Assembly (NCBI GenBank): GCA_964351625.1 | Contig: CAYGOV010000015.1 | Span: 52,007-116,006, forward strand | Length of the DNA stretch: 64,000 nucleotides | Direction: 5' to 3' | Origin: Marinoscillum sp964351625 | GTDB lineage: Bacteria; Bacteroidota; Bacteroidia; Cytophagales; Cyclobacteriaceae | Shown here: piece by piece, positions 35,307 to 42,957 of the stretch | How positions within the stretch are numbered: the first letter of the stretch is position 1 | How the letters are laid out: the number at the start of each line of letters is the position of its first letter | The notes under the pieces: model-generated | Database searches by the model: none | What the model was told of the DNA's origin: nothing | The model's input: only the letters and a program-made list of their open reading frames with translations | Program-made: the position numbers and the translations under genes

Positions 35307-35576
35307 TTAAGCACTTTCTAGTTTCTCAGAAATGATGTCTAATGCATCACCTACAGTATCCATTTTGCCAATGAAGTCATCCTCAATCATGATGTCAAAC
35401 TTTTCCTCTATATCAAGCACTATATCTACCATATGTGCTGAATTGATCATGAGATCATTGATCAGATCAGATTCTTCAGAGATCTCTGTCGTCAATTCTT
35501 TTTCATCGATATAAGGATCCATAATTTTCAAAAGGTCCTTGAATATTTCTTGTCTTTCCATAGTTATTTGTTCCAT
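35307..35576 (-). CDS. acyl carrier protein
   Basis: This 89-aa acidic helical protein has the ACP layout. The phosphopantetheine attachment serine is S46 in LMINSAHMVDIVLDIEEKF; the usual DSL motif is NSA here, with Asn before the Ser and His-Met after, so it is a diverged, probably dedicated ACP. The first ATG overlaps the ketoacyl synthase gene by 13 bases; a second ATG is five codons in. It is encoded with a ketoacyl synthase and a phosphopantetheinyl transferase, which suggests a closed set for making one kind of acyl-ACP. Confidence 0.88.
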   Translation of the reverse strand: MEQITMERQEIFKDLLKIMDPYIDEKELTTEISEESDLINDLMINSAHMVDIVLDIEEKFDIMIEDDFIGKMDTVGDALDIISEKLESA

Positions 35577-36838
35577 TTAGTAAGGACTAAACAGCAGTTA
35601 AGATCACCAAAGCCGAAGTTTGACTTGATTACCATTTTAATATCTTTTTTTATTAATTGAGTAGGTATTTTATCCGTAGGCACGAGCTTCTCTATTTCTG
35701 GATGGATGCTTTCTAAGTTGAGATTTTGATGAATAAATCCTTCGCTCAATTGCAAAACACATGCCACTAATTCTATAGAACCCGCACCAGCCACGCAGTG
35801 TCCAATCATAGATTTGGGAGTATTGATATAAGGGAAGTCTTCTTTAGCTAATCCAAACGCATTACTCCAATTAATGACTTCATATGGATCACCTTTTGTA
35901 GATGTAAGATGACCTGAAATAAGATCAATGTCTTTAGCAGTAATTTGAGCGCGTTCCAGTGCTGTTTGTATGCAATCAACGACAGCATCTGGATTTTGGG
36001 CAGTCATTGACCCACCGTCAGTTTGACCACCTGAGTTTACCTCACCGCCGAGTATCTCCGCATAGATAGTTGCTCCTCGTTTTTGGGCTGCTTCTAAAGA
36101 TTCCAGCACGAGAGCCCCCGAACCACCACTCGGCACAAAACCTGAACTAGTCGCACTCATTGGTCTAGAGCCCTTCTCAGGTGTTTCATTACTATCACTA
36201 CATAACACACGCATAGCATCAAATCCTCCCCAAATGTACCGACCATCGCCCTCCGAGCTGCCACAAAGCATTCTATCCATTCTACCGGACTGAATCATTT
36301 CGAACCCATGTAGAATCGCTTCACTACCAGTAATACATGCCGAGCTGTTTGAGAGAATACGCCCCCTTAACCCCAGAATACTATTCATATAAGCTCCTGC
36401 TCCACTACTCATTGATTCAGGGACAGATCTAGAACCTAATTTTCTGTGATTACCTTCATCTATGGTGTAGATTTTTGAGTCAATAAAGCTGTCCAATCCG
36501 AGTGCCCCACTACCTATGATCATCCCAGTTTTGCGATCATACCCACCAGGGTTGATCTCAAGTCCTGCGTGCTTCCAAGCTTCTAGTCCCGAAAGACAAG
36601 CATAGATGACTGCATTATTGCGCAACTTTTGAGCGATAAAATGAGGGAGGTTTTCATCTTTATATTCTTGAGTCAATGGAGGTCTTCCTCCAATTTGACA
36701 TTTGAAATTGATATCGCCTAAAGTTGGGTCATGAGTAATTCCCGACTTCCCCTCTTGCAATGCAGTTCTAAACTCTCCTAGATTCAAGGCATTCGGGGCA
36801 ACAACGCCCATGCCTGTGATAACGACCCTATTCTTCAA
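35564..36838 (-). CDS. beta-ketoacyl-ACP synthase (KAS I/II type)
   Basis: The 424-aa enzyme starts NRVVITGMGVVAPN at a TTG codon and has a complete Cys-His-His set: C168 in SNSSACITGS, H310 in SGHLTSTKGDP and H347 in PKSMIGHCVAGAGS. The His motif SGHLT differs from the common NAHGT of housekeeping FabF, which points to a specialised subfamily. It would condense malonyl-ACP with acyl-ACP, probably on the ACP encoded directly after it. A 118-bp gap with promoter-like repeats separates it from the GNAT-type gene, so this half may have its own promoter. Confidence 0.88.
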   Translation of the reverse strand: MKNRVVITGMGVVAPNALNLGEFRTALQEGKSGITHDPTLGDINFKCQIGGRPPLTQEYKDENLPHFIAQKLRNNAVIYACLSGLEAWKHAGLEINPGGYDRKTGMIIGSGALGLDSFIDSKIYTIDEGNHRKLGSRSVPESMSSGAGAYMNSILGLRGRILSNSSACITGSEAILHGFEMIQSGRMDRMLCGSSEGDGRYIWGGFDAMRVLCSDSNETPEKGSRPMSATSSGFVPSGGSGALVLESLEAAQKRGATIYAEILGGEVNSGGQTDGGSMTAQNPDAVVDCIQTALERAQITAKDIDLISGHLTSTKGDPYEVINWSNAFGLAKEDFPYINTPKSMIGHCVAGAGSIELVACVLQLSEGFIHQNLNLESIHPEIEKLVPTDKIPTQLIKKDIKMVIKSNFGFGDLNCCLVLTKWNK

Positions 36839-36890
36839 GATTTCTGTAATTCTGTTTTAGCTTAATGGCAATTCAAATTAGCACTACCAC

Positions 36891-36934
36891 CAAATTTACT
36901 TGCTCAAATTTACTTGAGATTCAATTTACTTTAG
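36891..36934 (-). promoter_or_regulatory. repeated -7-like elements before the ketoacyl synthase
   Basis: On the minus strand CAAGTAAATTTG occurs twice (36891-36902 and 36905-36916) with a partial third copy at 36922-36934. Each contains TAAATTTG, a match to TAnnTTTG. The -33 half is not clear at good spacing. Alternatively the direct repeats are an operator. Confidence 0.4.
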
Positions 36935-36956
36935 AATGAACGTGGATATGATCGAA

Positions 36957-38081
36957 TTAGTTAATAAGACGGGTATAACATCTCCTTCTTATTTCCTCGT
37001 CCATGGCACTTTCGTACTTTGTAAGAAGGTTATTAACACTGAGATTTTCCTCTAGCATTTGTCCACTGAATATGTACTTGATATTGTGCTTCATGAGCGC
37101 TTTGTAGATAGAATTCCAAAGTAAAGCATGTAATCCTTTATTCTGCAATTCTTTTTTAGCTGCTACCAAGAAGAAGTCTAAAGTATCATTGAAATAAAAA
37201 GCCTTTAAGACATGGAGAAAACCAATCGGGTACATGTGCCCATCAGCTTTTTTGAAGGCTTTTGATAAGGATGGGAACGTAATGGCAAAACCGATCACTT
37301 CATCTTGATCATCCACCACAAGTGCTACCATGTCTTTTTGAACGAATCCAAAATAAGCTTCAATATAGTATTTAATTTGATTCTCTGAGAGCGGGTAATA
37401 TCCATATAAGTGGCTGTAACTATCATTCAGAAGTTTGAATACACTATCAGCATATTTTAGAATTTCTTTACCTGATTTGAAAGTTATAGAATGAAAACCA
37501 TATCGTTTTCCCACAAGCTGAGCTGATCGTTCCAATTGGGCACCAATTCCTAAAGGGACTTTAATTCTAGTTTCTACCCAATCTACAGCTTTTGCAAAGC
37601 CATGATAGTCAAAGTGGGATTGATAATAGGGGTAGTTATAGTGTGTGGCCTGAGTAGATATTTGATTAAATCCACTGATCAAAGTTCCTTCAAAGTCAAG
37701 ATCCGTAAAGCCCAAAGGACCGTGGATTATACTGACACCAACTTCCTTACCCCAATCATTCACAGCTGCTAAGAGAGCTTTAGAAACCTCTAAATCGTCA
37801 ATGAAATCAATCCAGCCAAATCTTATTTTCTTTTCTTTTTTTGATTCTTCCCCGTGTAGTATCCCTGCAATTCTACCTACTGCTTTTCCATCTCTAAACG
37901 CCAGCCAAAAACGAGCAGCGCTGTGCTCATAAGCGGGATTCTTATCACTAGAAAGCGTGCTCATCTCTAGTTCGAGAATAGGCGGCACAAATGGTTCTAC
38001 TCCTTCATAGAGCTCCCATTGAAATTTGATAAATGATTTTAGCTCTTTTTTGGTACGAAGCTCCTTAATTTCTACAGACAT
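36957..38081 (-). CDS. GNAT-fold N-acyltransferase, candidate bacterial ceramide synthase
   Basis: The 374-aa protein (ATG at 38081; a TTG three codons earlier is less likely) has an N-terminal half with FIKFQWELYEGVEPFVPPI and AVGRIAGILH (acetyltransferase core-like), the stretch IHGPLGFTDLDFEGTLISGF, and a C-terminal half with MVALVVDDQDEVIGFAITFPS. This resembles large GNAT-annotated proteins that in Caulobacter act as ceramide synthase (bCerS), joining a fatty acyl group to the amine of a long-chain base. The match is from memory of the family's look, not an alignment. The neighbours, an SDR and an alpha-oxoamine synthase, are the same ones found in the Caulobacter pathway. Its ATG lies five bases from the SDR stop. 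Confidence 0.7.
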   Translation of the reverse strand: MSVEIKELRTKKELKSFIKFQWELYEGVEPFVPPILELEMSTLSSDKNPAYEHSAARFWLAFRDGKAVGRIAGILHGEESKKEKKIRFGWIDFIDDLEVSKALLAAVNDWGKEVGVSIIHGPLGFTDLDFEGTLISGFNQISTQATHYNYPYYQSHFDYHGFAKAVDWVETRIKVPLGIGAQLERSAQLVGKRYGFHSITFKSGKEILKYADSVFKLLNDSYSHLYGYYPLSENQIKYYIEAYFGFVQKDMVALVVDDQDEVIGFAITFPSLSKAFKKADGHMYPIGFLHVLKAFYFNDTLDFFLVAAKKELQNKGLHALLWNSIYKALMKHNIKYIFSGQMLEENLSVNNLLTKYESAMDEEIRRRCYTRLIN

Positions 38082-38086
38082 ATGAT

Positions 38087-39043
38087 TCAAATTAAAGATT
38101 TTTCTTCATAGTAGTGGATGGCATCTTTGAAACCATCACGAAGATTGTATTTAATAAGCAATGGAATCTCCTTTCGCTCTTCGGTGAATTCATAATCCCA
38201 ATCTTGAGAGATTTCCAAGTAATGCTCAAGGGATAGCTTTGGTGTTCTATTAAAGCTTTTATCAATAACATCTGATATCCACAGAAGGGATGTTACTATT
38301 AGTTTTGGTACACTTAGATTCTTGCTTTTTTTATTCAATACACCTTCCAATATGCGCTTTAGATCTTTGTGCTCATAAACTTCGCCATCCTCTAGGTGAA
38401 CGATTTTACGGCTGTGTTCTTCTCCAGTCTTTAAGATATTGAAAGCTGCGTCACGAGCATTAATAAGTGTCATCTTATGACTAGGGGAGGTCATGTTAGG
38501 ATAGATGCCAAGTTTTACAGCTTTGATCAAAGGCACAAATTGAACGTCCCGTGTTCCATATATCCCTGCAGGTCGGTAAATCATATAATCAAGGCCTGAG
38601 TTAATTATAGCTTGCTCTGCCTTTACCTTGCTCTTACCGTAGTTTGATGCTGGGCCACCATTTCCAATAGGCCCTTTAGCAGCAAGTGAGGAAATGTAGC
38701 AAAACTTGCCAGATTTGTTGAGTTTACTCTGAGACTTTATTACTTCAACTAGCTTTTCAGTAAGCCCAACATTCACCTCTAGATATTTGTCTAATGTATA
38801 TGACTTGGTGAGACCTGCATTGTGAATGATCAGATCTTGTGGGGGTAAATCGATGAGAGAATTTCTAATAGACTCTTCAGACGAATAATCCATGTTCAAG
38901 ATTTGATAGCCTTCTAGCTCACTAAGATTAGACAAATCCGCACCAGATCTTAGGGCTGCTGTGGTTTCGTACCCCATCAATAACGACTGCTCTACCAAAT
39001 GGCTTCCTAAAAACCCATTTGCCCCCGTTATCAATACTTTCAT
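38087..39043 (-). CDS. NAD(P)-dependent extended SDR, candidate ceramide-pathway reductase
   Basis: The 318-aa protein has the extended-SDR signature: MKVLITGANGFLGSHLVEQ for cofactor binding, IIHNAGLTKS, an active-site Ser in ISSLAAKG and YxxxK as YGKSK. SDRs annotated as epimerases serve as the keto-reductase CerR in bacterial ceramide synthesis. In this operon, between the alpha-oxoamine synthase (5-base gap) and the GNAT-type gene, that role is more likely than sugar epimerisation. A genuine sugar epimerase is present elsewhere at 49,970. Confidence 0.75.
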   Translation of the reverse strand: MKVLITGANGFLGSHLVEQSLLMGYETTAALRSGADLSNLSELEGYQILNMDYSSEESIRNSLIDLPPQDLIIHNAGLTKSYTLDKYLEVNVGLTEKLVEVIKSQSKLNKSGKFCYISSLAAKGPIGNGGPASNYGKSKVKAEQAIINSGLDYMIYRPAGIYGTRDVQFVPLIKAVKLGIYPNMTSPSHKMTLINARDAAFNILKTGEEHSRKIVHLEDGEVYEHKDLKRILEGVLNKKSKNLSVPKLIVTSLLWISDVIDKSFNRTPKLSLEHYLEISQDWDYEFTEERKEIPLLIKYNLRDGFKDAIHYYEEKSLI

Positions 39044-39048
39044 GGTGT

Positions 39049-40248
39049 TTATTGAGCGTTTTGAAAGAGATCTACCTCTTTGGCAGCTTTAAAAAGGATT
39101 TCTGCGGCTCTGTCTATATGATCATGCGTATGTGATGACATTATAGAAAATCTAATCAATGAGTCTTCTGGTGATACACCCGGGGAAACCACAGGGTTGA
39201 CAAATACGCCTTTATCAAATAACATGCTCGTTAGCTTATAAGCCTTCATATTGTCTCTGACGAAGATCGGAATGATAGGGGACTCAGAGACACCTGTATC
39301 GAAACCAAGTTCCTTCATTACTTTCAAGGTGTAATGCGTATTGTCCCAAAGACGTAAACGGTAGGAATCATCAGTCTCCATGATATCTAAAGCTGCTAAA
39401 GCAGAAGCTATAGATGGTGGAGTGATACTTGCTGCAAAAATCATTGAGCGCGAGTGATGCTTCAAATAGTTGATCGTGTCTTCATCTGCAGCACAAAAGC
39501 CACCTAATGAAGCAAACGATTTACTCAAAGTGCCGCCGATGATATCTACTTCATCCGTCAGACCAAAGTGATCTGGTGTACCTGAGCCATTCTTGCCTAT
39601 TACACCAATTGCGTGTGCACAGTCCGTCATCACAGCAGCATTGTATTTTTTTGCCAACTTCATGAGTTCTGGAAGCTTGACAATATCACCTTCCATACTG
39701 AAAATGCCATCAACAACGATAAACTTGAATGCATCTAATGGAACTTTGCTGAGCTTTTGCTCGAGTGATTCCATGTTATTATGACGGAAAACAACTGATT
39801 GTGCTTGAGACAATTTTGCGCCTTCAAAAATTGAGGCATGGTTGAGTCTGTCCAAAAACAGATAGTCTCCTTTGCCAGCGATCGTTGGGAGGACACCAAT
39901 ATTTACCGAAAATCCTGTACTGTAAAGAGCAACGGCAGGCTTGTTTAAAAATATGGCGAGCCTTCTTTCTAGTTCAGTATGCATGTCGCTCGTGCCATTC
40001 ATATAGCGCGAACCAGATAAACTAGAACCGTATTTCTTAATTGCAGCTATTGCAGCTTCTTTGATCTTAGGATGAGTAGTCAGACCCAAATAACTATTCG
40101 AGCCAAACATCAATACTTTTTTGCCTTCTACCATTACTTCAGCATCTTGTCCAGATTGGATATTTCTGAAGAATGGGTAAAGATTAAGTGCTTTTATTTT
40201 CTGGGGCTCTTGATAAGATGCGTATTTTTTTTGAAGAATAGTGCTCAT
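39049..40248 (-). CDS. spt: alpha-oxoamine synthase, serine palmitoyltransferase type
   Basis: This 399-aa PLP enzyme condenses an amino acid with an acyl thioester to form the long-chain base. The open frame starts at TTG 40281, but the ATG at 40248 is a better start. Family motifs are FGSNSYLGLTTHP, GSSLSGSRYMNGTSDMHTELE, stacking His in LNHASIFEGA, MTDCAHAIGVIGKNGSGTPDHFGL (the usual DEAH is DCAH) and the PLP lysine in GGTLSKSFASLGGF, about residue 243. The GSR-NGT run is typical of serine palmitoyltransferase rather than 8-amino-7-oxononanoate synthase (BioF). Cysteate instead of serine (sulfonolipid, capnine) cannot be excluded. It leads the lipid operon. Confidence 0.85.
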   Translation of the reverse strand: MSTILQKKYASYQEPQKIKALNLYPFFRNIQSGQDAEVMVEGKKVLMFGSNSYLGLTTHPKIKEAAIAAIKKYGSSLSGSRYMNGTSDMHTELERRLAIFLNKPAVALYSTGFSVNIGVLPTIAGKGDYLFLDRLNHASIFEGAKLSQAQSVVFRHNNMESLEQKLSKVPLDAFKFIVVDGIFSMEGDIVKLPELMKLAKKYNAAVMTDCAHAIGVIGKNGSGTPDHFGLTDEVDIIGGTLSKSFASLGGFCAADEDTINYLKHHSRSMIFAASITPPSIASALAALDIMETDDSYRLRLWDNTHYTLKVMKELGFDTGVSESPIIPIFVRDNMKAYKLTSMLFDKGVFVNPVVSPGVSPEDSLIRFSIMSSHTHDHIDRAAEILFKAAKEVDLFQNAQ

Positions 40249-40399
40249 TAATGATCTCTCTACGGAAAAGGAAGGTTTCAAATTGATTTGTAAAAGTACC
40301 TAGAATGATCGAAAGTTTTTAGCGGTCAATTGGTTTCTTACTGCAATTTGCTTGATTCGATCCTATTCTATGTTCACATGAAGCGCACGTGTAATTCAA

Positions 40400-40431
40400 T
40401 TGTTTTGGCTTGGCTAGAAAGATTACTTTTG
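40400..40431 (+). promoter_or_regulatory. candidate promoter for the GT4 gene at 40,451
   Basis: TTG at 40400-40402, a 21-base spacer and TACTTTTG at 40424-40431 match the Bacteroidota pattern. The start codon is 20 bases after the -7 box. Confidence 0.5.
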
Positions 40432-40450
40432 TAAGCAAACGAACTAATGG

Positions 40451-41593
40451 ATGGCAAAAGTGCGAATTGCGTTTTTTCTAGATGTAATGGAGGAAGATTT
40501 TGATGGAGTGAGTATCACCATGCATCAAGTTATCAAGCGTTTACCTAAAGAAGAATTTGATCCAATCTTCATTACGCCTCAGCCACCATTAAATGATATT
40601 GGATATAAAGTCTATGTCTGTCCGTCTAAGAAACTCCCAGAGAAGGATAAGGAGTATAAGCTAGCACTGCCTTGGAAAATGAAAGATCTCACCCAAATAT
40701 TGGACGATTTCAATCCTCAAGTAATTCACTATAGCAGTCCGACTTTTATTGGGAATTTTGCGGTGAAATACGCTAATAAACGACATATCCCAATTACATC
40801 CATTTATCATACGCACTACCCTAGTTTTGCGAGTTATTACTTCCGCTTCATTCCAAAAATCGATCAACTATTAGCACCTGTTTTCAATTGGCTGTACAAG
40901 CTTTATAGGAAAACAGATGTGGTATTTGCACCAACAGAGACCATGCGAAAATATTTGCTCAGTATAAATGTGAAAAAAGACAAACTAAAGGTTTGGGGTA
41001 GAGGCGTTGATACCGATCGTTTCACTCCGAAAAAAAGGAAAGAAGGTTTTTGGGCTGAAATCCCTAAAGGAAATAAAGTTGTCCTTTTCGTCAGTAGGCT
41101 AGTCAGAGAGAAGGAACCGGAAACTTTATTGAGGCTTTATAAACTCATAGAAGCTAAAAGAACTGATGTCGCGATGGTTATAGTAGGGGATGGCCCCACA
41201 AGAACTTATTTGGAAGAGTCCATGCCCAATGCGGTATTTACGGGAACTCTTAGAGGTGAAGACCTTTCAGTGGCCTATGCTTCTGCAGATATCTTCGTGT
41301 TTCCATCCACCACTGAAACGTTTGGAAATGTTGTTTTGGAAGCATTGGCATCAGGTCTACCAGTAGTAGCAGCCGCCAAAGGAGGACCAGTAGATATCGT
41401 CCAAGATGGAGTCACAGGAGCATTGGTAGAGCCTCAAAATGAGGAAGCATTTTATCAGCAGATCATCAAGTTGGTGGATGATGAAACCTATTATAACAAC
41501 GCCAGAGCTGCGGCTTTGGCTTATGCCGAATCTCAAAATTGGGAGAGCCTCTGCAAAGATCTTTTCGATGAATACAAGCGTCTGTCCAATTGA
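40451..41593 (+). CDS. GT4-family glycosyltransferase
   Basis: The 380-aa protein has a GT-B fold of the GT4 type. The N-terminal domain opens IAFFLDVMEEDFDGVSITMHQVIKRLP, the linker carries VWGRGVDTDRFTP, and the C-terminal domain has LVREKEPETLLRLY, GDGPTRTYLE and the sugar-nucleotide EX7E region STTETFGNVVLEALASGLPVVAA. It resembles the mannosyltransferases that build glycolipids. It is divergent from the alpha-oxoamine synthase gene across about 200 bp; glycosylation of that pathway's lipid is possible but not shown. A frame within its 3' end is not coding. Confidence 0.9.
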   Translation: MAKVRIAFFLDVMEEDFDGVSITMHQVIKRLPKEEFDPIFITPQPPLNDIGYKVYVCPSKKLPEKDKEYKLALPWKMKDLTQILDDFNPQVIHYSSPTFIGNFAVKYANKRHIPITSIYHTHYPSFASYYFRFIPKIDQLLAPVFNWLYKLYRKTDVVFAPTETMRKYLLSINVKKDKLKVWGRGVDTDRFTPKKRKEGFWAEIPKGNKVVLFVSRLVREKEPETLLRLYKLIEAKRTDVAMVIVGDGPTRTYLEESMPNAVFTGTLRGEDLSVAYASADIFVFPSTTETFGNVVLEALASGLPVVAAAKGGPVDIVQDGVTGALVEPQNEEAFYQQIIKLVDDETYYNNARAAALAYAESQNWESLCKDLFDEYKRLSN

Positions 41594-41597
41594 TTTA

Positions 41598-42809
41598 ATG
41601 ACTATTAAGAAAGATCTTGATCAGAATACCAGCTTACCCACCATTGTGGATTGCAACAATTTCTGGAGCCCTTCAGGAGGTGGTGTGAGAAGATACCATT
41701 TGGAGAAAATGGAATTTTACAAATACAGAACAGATGTTAAGTACGCTTTCGTAATGCATGACGAAAGGACTTATACCGAGCAGATTGGTGAAAATGCCTT
41801 CATCGAGCACTTGAAAGTACCAAAGGTTTATGGAAACTGGGAGTATCGATATCTTGTGAAAAGCAAACCAATGGTGGGTGTTTTGTCTCGGCTAGATCCT
41901 GATTTGATTGAGATAGGTTCGCCTTATTTTATGCCTAGGATAGTTCGCAAAATTGTCAATGAACATCATTTGAAAGCCAAAATGATTGGTTTTTGGCATG
42001 CAGACTTTCCAGTGACTTATATAAAAAGATTTTTGGAGCCTCTTGGGAATTATATGGCGCGATCAGGTGAATCATTAGCCTGGCGTCATGCCCGCAAGCA
42101 GTACAATAACATGGATGGAGTGATCGTTTCTAGCAGGTTGATCAAGGATCGAATGGAGATTAACGGACTGAAAAATGTTGATTTTATTCCTCTAGGTGTT
42201 AATTCAGAACTCTTTAATCCAAGTCAAAAGGATGAAGTATTAATCAACGAGCTTAAAAAAGGAAATCACAATAGACTTCTTCTATTTTTTCCTCATCGGT
42301 TTAGTAAGGAGAAAGGCCTAGATGTGTTGTTAGAAGCTTATCCACTGATGTGTGAGCAGCTAGAATTGGAGCCTGTATTGGTGGTAGCCGGAATGGGTCC
42401 TTATGAGTCATTGGCTAAAAAAGCTGCTGAACGATTTGAACATGTTCATTTGAAAGGTTTTATCAAAGAAAAGGAAGAGATGGCCAAGTTTTACGCCAGT
42501 GCGGACATAGGTTTTGCCTTGAGTAAATGGGAGACTTTTGGCCTTTCATTGCTTGAGTCGCTCTCTTCGGGCTTGCCACTCATTGCAGCTAATGATGGAG
42601 CGGCTTTGGAGCACATAAAATTGTCTCAGGCTGGTATTGTTTTGGATGAGGTGGCTCCTGCTGCAGTTGCTAAAGCCGTGGTGGATTTATCAAAAAAGGA
42701 GCAATCTGAATTGAAGGAAAAGGCAAGAGCTTATGCTGAAAATTTAACTTGGGATCATTGTTTCGAAAGTCAATTGGAGCTTTATCGCAAAGTGATAGCA
42801 CAGAAATAG
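41598..42809 (+). CDS. GT4-family glycosyltransferase
   Basis: Start at ATG 41598 gives 403 aa; a longer open frame (from 41439) overlaps the previous gene and is unlikely. The N-terminal DCNNFWSPSGGGVRRYHLEKM is a donor-side glycine-rich loop of GT4 enzymes, IPLGVNSELFNP is the linker, and FPHRFSKEKGLDVLLEAYP with KWETFGLSLLESLSSGLPLIAANDG gives the sugar-nucleotide domain. It follows the first GT4 gene after four bases, so the two are co-transcribed and likely act in sequence. Confidence 0.9.
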   Translation: MTIKKDLDQNTSLPTIVDCNNFWSPSGGGVRRYHLEKMEFYKYRTDVKYAFVMHDERTYTEQIGENAFIEHLKVPKVYGNWEYRYLVKSKPMVGVLSRLDPDLIEIGSPYFMPRIVRKIVNEHHLKAKMIGFWHADFPVTYIKRFLEPLGNYMARSGESLAWRHARKQYNNMDGVIVSSRLIKDRMEINGLKNVDFIPLGVNSELFNPSQKDEVLINELKKGNHNRLLLFFPHRFSKEKGLDVLLEAYPLMCEQLELEPVLVVAGMGPYESLAKKAAERFEHVHLKGFIKEKEEMAKFYASADIGFALSKWETFGLSLLESLSSGLPLIAANDGAALEHIKLSQAGIVLDEVAPAAVAKAVVDLSKKEQSELKEKARAYAENLTWDHCFESQLELYRKVIAQK

Positions 42810-42957
42810 TAAGACGATTCACCATCCACCCAAGAAAGGAAAATATTACGATCTTTGCAGATGATAAGGGAAATCATTGCGGCTCCAATTATCAGGTATT
42901 CAATACTCTGTGATTTGATTTAGAGGTCTTTCGCGGAATCAGTACATAGCTTTTTCA

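Noticed and set aside
39049..40248. Glycine C-acetyltransferase (Kbl) or BioF assignment
   Set aside because: The GSRYMNGT segment and the lipid neighbours favour serine-palmitoyltransferase type; no biotin or threonine genes are near.
41439..41597. N-terminal extension of the second GT4 gene
   Set aside because: It overlaps the first GT4 gene and reads as a shadow frame; ATG 41598 follows the previous stop by four bases.
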